From: Bacteroidales bacterium
Lineage (GTDB): Bacteria > Bacteroidota > Bacteroidia > Bacteroidales > VadinHA17
Direction: 5' to 3'
DNA: 8,196 bases
Assembly: GCA_020353115.1 (NCBI GenBank)
Contig: CP070687.1
Location: 2,064,113 to 2,072,308 of the forward strand
Made by a program: the position numbers and the translations under genes. The notes under the pieces were generated by a model, which saw nothing but the letters and a program-made list of their open reading frames with translations, searched no databases and was not told the DNA's origin. Every line of letters begins with the position of its first letter. Position 1 is the stretch's first letter. Below, one piece after another: positions 6,794 through 8,196 of the stretch.

Positions 6794-8196
6794 TTATTGA
6801 ACCCTGCTCCCGATAAACAAAATATCATCTATCTGAGGTAAATTACCGCGCCATTCTTCCATGACTCGCTCCATATGAGCCTTTTGCTTTTCCATCGAAA
6901 GATCCTGGATCTCAAGAAGCATATTCTTGATCGCTTTTGATTTAAACTTTTTACCTTCACTCCCTCCGAATTGATCCGCATACCCATCGGAAAAAACATA
7001 GGTAGTATCTCCTGATTTGAGCTGAATCTTGTGATTCGTGAATTTTTGTCCGACTTTTATTGAACTTCTTCCTATTGGAAACCGGTCACCCTTAATCTCA
7101 ATAAGTTCTCCCTCACTTACAAGATAAAGGGGATTATAAGCACCGGCATATTCCAGTTCCTTTGTAGTAAAATCATATACCAACAGAGCGATATCCATTC
7201 CATCCTTTACCTCATCCTCGTCACTCTGTTTCTGTAACGTATTCGACACTTCGTCATTAAGATGATCCAAAATCTCGGCCGGATGGATGAATCCATATTC
7301 TTTTACGATTTTATTCAATGAGTTATACCCGATAATAGACATGAAAGCACCCGGTACTCCATGTCCGGTACAATCAACGGCTGCAATAACTTGCTTTGTT
7401 TCAGTCATGGCAAGCCAATAAAAATCACCACTGACAATATCTTTAGGCTGAAATAAAATAAAGGTCTCTGCAAAGGAATTTTCCGGGGGAAGAATTGCAT
7501 TCTGGATTCTTTGTGCATAACGTATGCTGTCGGTAATATCTTTATTCTTCTGTTCCAGTTCCTTGCTCTTTTGAACCACCTCTGCAGTCCGGATAGCTAC
7601 TTTTTCTTCCAATATTTTATTTTCCCTGATCAGGTTTCTTTCCCTGACCATGATGAAGAGTAAGATTGCAGCAAAGGTTACAATTATACAACTTAAAATA
7701 AACCACCATGTCTGATAAAAAGGAGGCTTTATAACAAAATGAAATGATATGGGATCTTCATTCCATACGCCCGCATCATTCTGAGCCCTGACAAGAAACG
7801 TATACTTATTTGGTGAAAGTGCGGAATAAATCGCCCTGGTCTGTCGGTTAACCGGTCTCCATTCTTCTTCTGCCCCCTCCAGCTTGACCTGGTATTTTAC
7901 GGCGTCAGGATTGGTCAGACAGATACTGTAATAATCAAATATGATCGATTTTTCGGTATGGTTAAGTTTCATATTGGGAACCATCTCACGATCCACGTAG
8001 TTCACCTGCATTCCTTTAATATGGGTTAAGGGTTCTGATACCTTCTTTTTCAATAATTCCGGATTGTACCTGGTTACACCATCCGCAGTACCAAACCACA
8101 TATTACCTTCACTGTCGAGAAATGATGCATGATCTTTTGTTTCGATACCCACAAATCCATTTCTTCTGGTGAATGTATAAATCTTGTCCTCTTCCT
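6794..8196 (-). CDS. Membrane sensor with Y_Y_Y domain and C-terminal SpoIIE/PP2C phosphatase (5' partial)
   Basis: The frame is open to the right edge, so the N-terminus is missing and the GTG at 8150-8152 is not the real start. Residues below are counted from that GTG. Before and around it lies a propeller-type repeat, with DSEGNMWFGTADGVTRYNP (13-31). A Y_Y_Y domain follows (about 62-142), including KYQVKLEGAEEEW and the Ser-Pro-Asn-Lys-Tyr segment. One membrane helix spans about 148-169. A coiled coil (about 170-208) joins the SpoIIE-type serine phosphatase domain. That domain keeps its metal residues: SGDFYW (D243), VDCTGHGVPGAF (D260, GHG), DGMD (317-320), FSDGYADQFGG (D389) and QIDDI (D442-443). 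Predicted topology is a periplasmic sensor with the phosphatase in the cytoplasm; the likely substrate is a phosphoserine anti-sigma-antagonist-type protein, by analogy. The signal sensed is unknown. No partner switch gene is visible in the window. Confidence 0.9.
   Translation of the reverse strand, partial: EEDKIYTFTRRNGFVGIETKDHASFLDSEGNMWFGTADGVTRYNPELLKKKVSEPLTHIKGMQVNYVDREMVPNMKLNHTEKSIIFDYYSICLTNPDAVKYQVKLEGAEEEWRPVNRQTRAIYSALSPNKYTFLVRAQNDAGVWNEDPISFHFVIKPPFYQTWWFILSCIIVTFAAILLFIMVRERNLIRENKILEEKVAIRTAEVVQKSKELEQKNKDITDSIRYAQRIQNAILPPENSFAETFILFQPKDIVSGDFYWLAMTETKQVIAAVDCTGHGVPGAFMSIIGYNSLNKIVKEYGFIHPAEILDHLNDEVSNTLQKQSDEDEVKDGMDIALLVYDFTTKELEYAGAYNPLYLVSEGELIEIKGDRFPIGRSSIKVGQKFTNHKIQLKSGDTTYVFSDGYADQFGGSEGKKFKSKAIKNMLLEIQDLSMEKQKAHMERVMEEWRGNLPQIDDILFIGSRVQ

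Noticed and set aside
8150..8152. GTG as start codon of the phosphatase sensor
   Set aside because: The frame stays open to the right edge, and the 14 codons upstream continue without a stop into the propeller repeat.

Overview
The window reads as chromosomal DNA of a member of the Bacteroidota, probably near Bacteroidales (the order is inference). Three things point there. Two promoters match the phylum-specific -7 box TAnnTTTG. Start codons lack nearby Shine-Dalgarno sequences. The ribosomal protein S16 carries a long charged C-terminal extension, and a periplasmic-propeller/Y_Y_Y sensor is present, an architecture typical of this phylum.

Layout, left to right: (1) The 3' part of a CapD/FlaA1-type nucleotide-sugar dehydratase/epimerase (+), open at the left edge. 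(2) A 145-bp convergent gap. (3) An rpsP-rimM operon on the minus strand, with 13 bp between the genes. (4) A 256-bp divergent intergenic region with a clear rpsP promoter and a weaker candidate for dnaE. (5) dnaE (+), a full-length DNA polymerase III alpha subunit. (6) trxA (+), 76 bp downstream, with its own promoter overlapping the dnaE 3' end and a rho-independent terminator. (7) A 156-bp convergent gap with several small hairpins. (8) The C-terminal part of a membrane sensor ending in a SpoIIE/PP2C phosphatase (-), open at the right edge. No gene-free stretch exceeds 300 bp. I see no tRNA, rRNA, CRISPR array, insertion sequence or attachment site.

Functionally this is mostly housekeeping: ribosome assembly (S16 and its maturation factor RimM), replication (DnaE) and thiol redox balance (TrxA). 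It is flanked by a surface-polysaccharide gene and a signalling gene, both cut by the window edges. I did not find a new multi-gene system. The most unusual items are the roughly 120-residue acidic, repeat-prone tail on S16, the sensor that ends in a phosphatase instead of a histidine kinase, and the near-identical promoter cores of rpsP and trxA.
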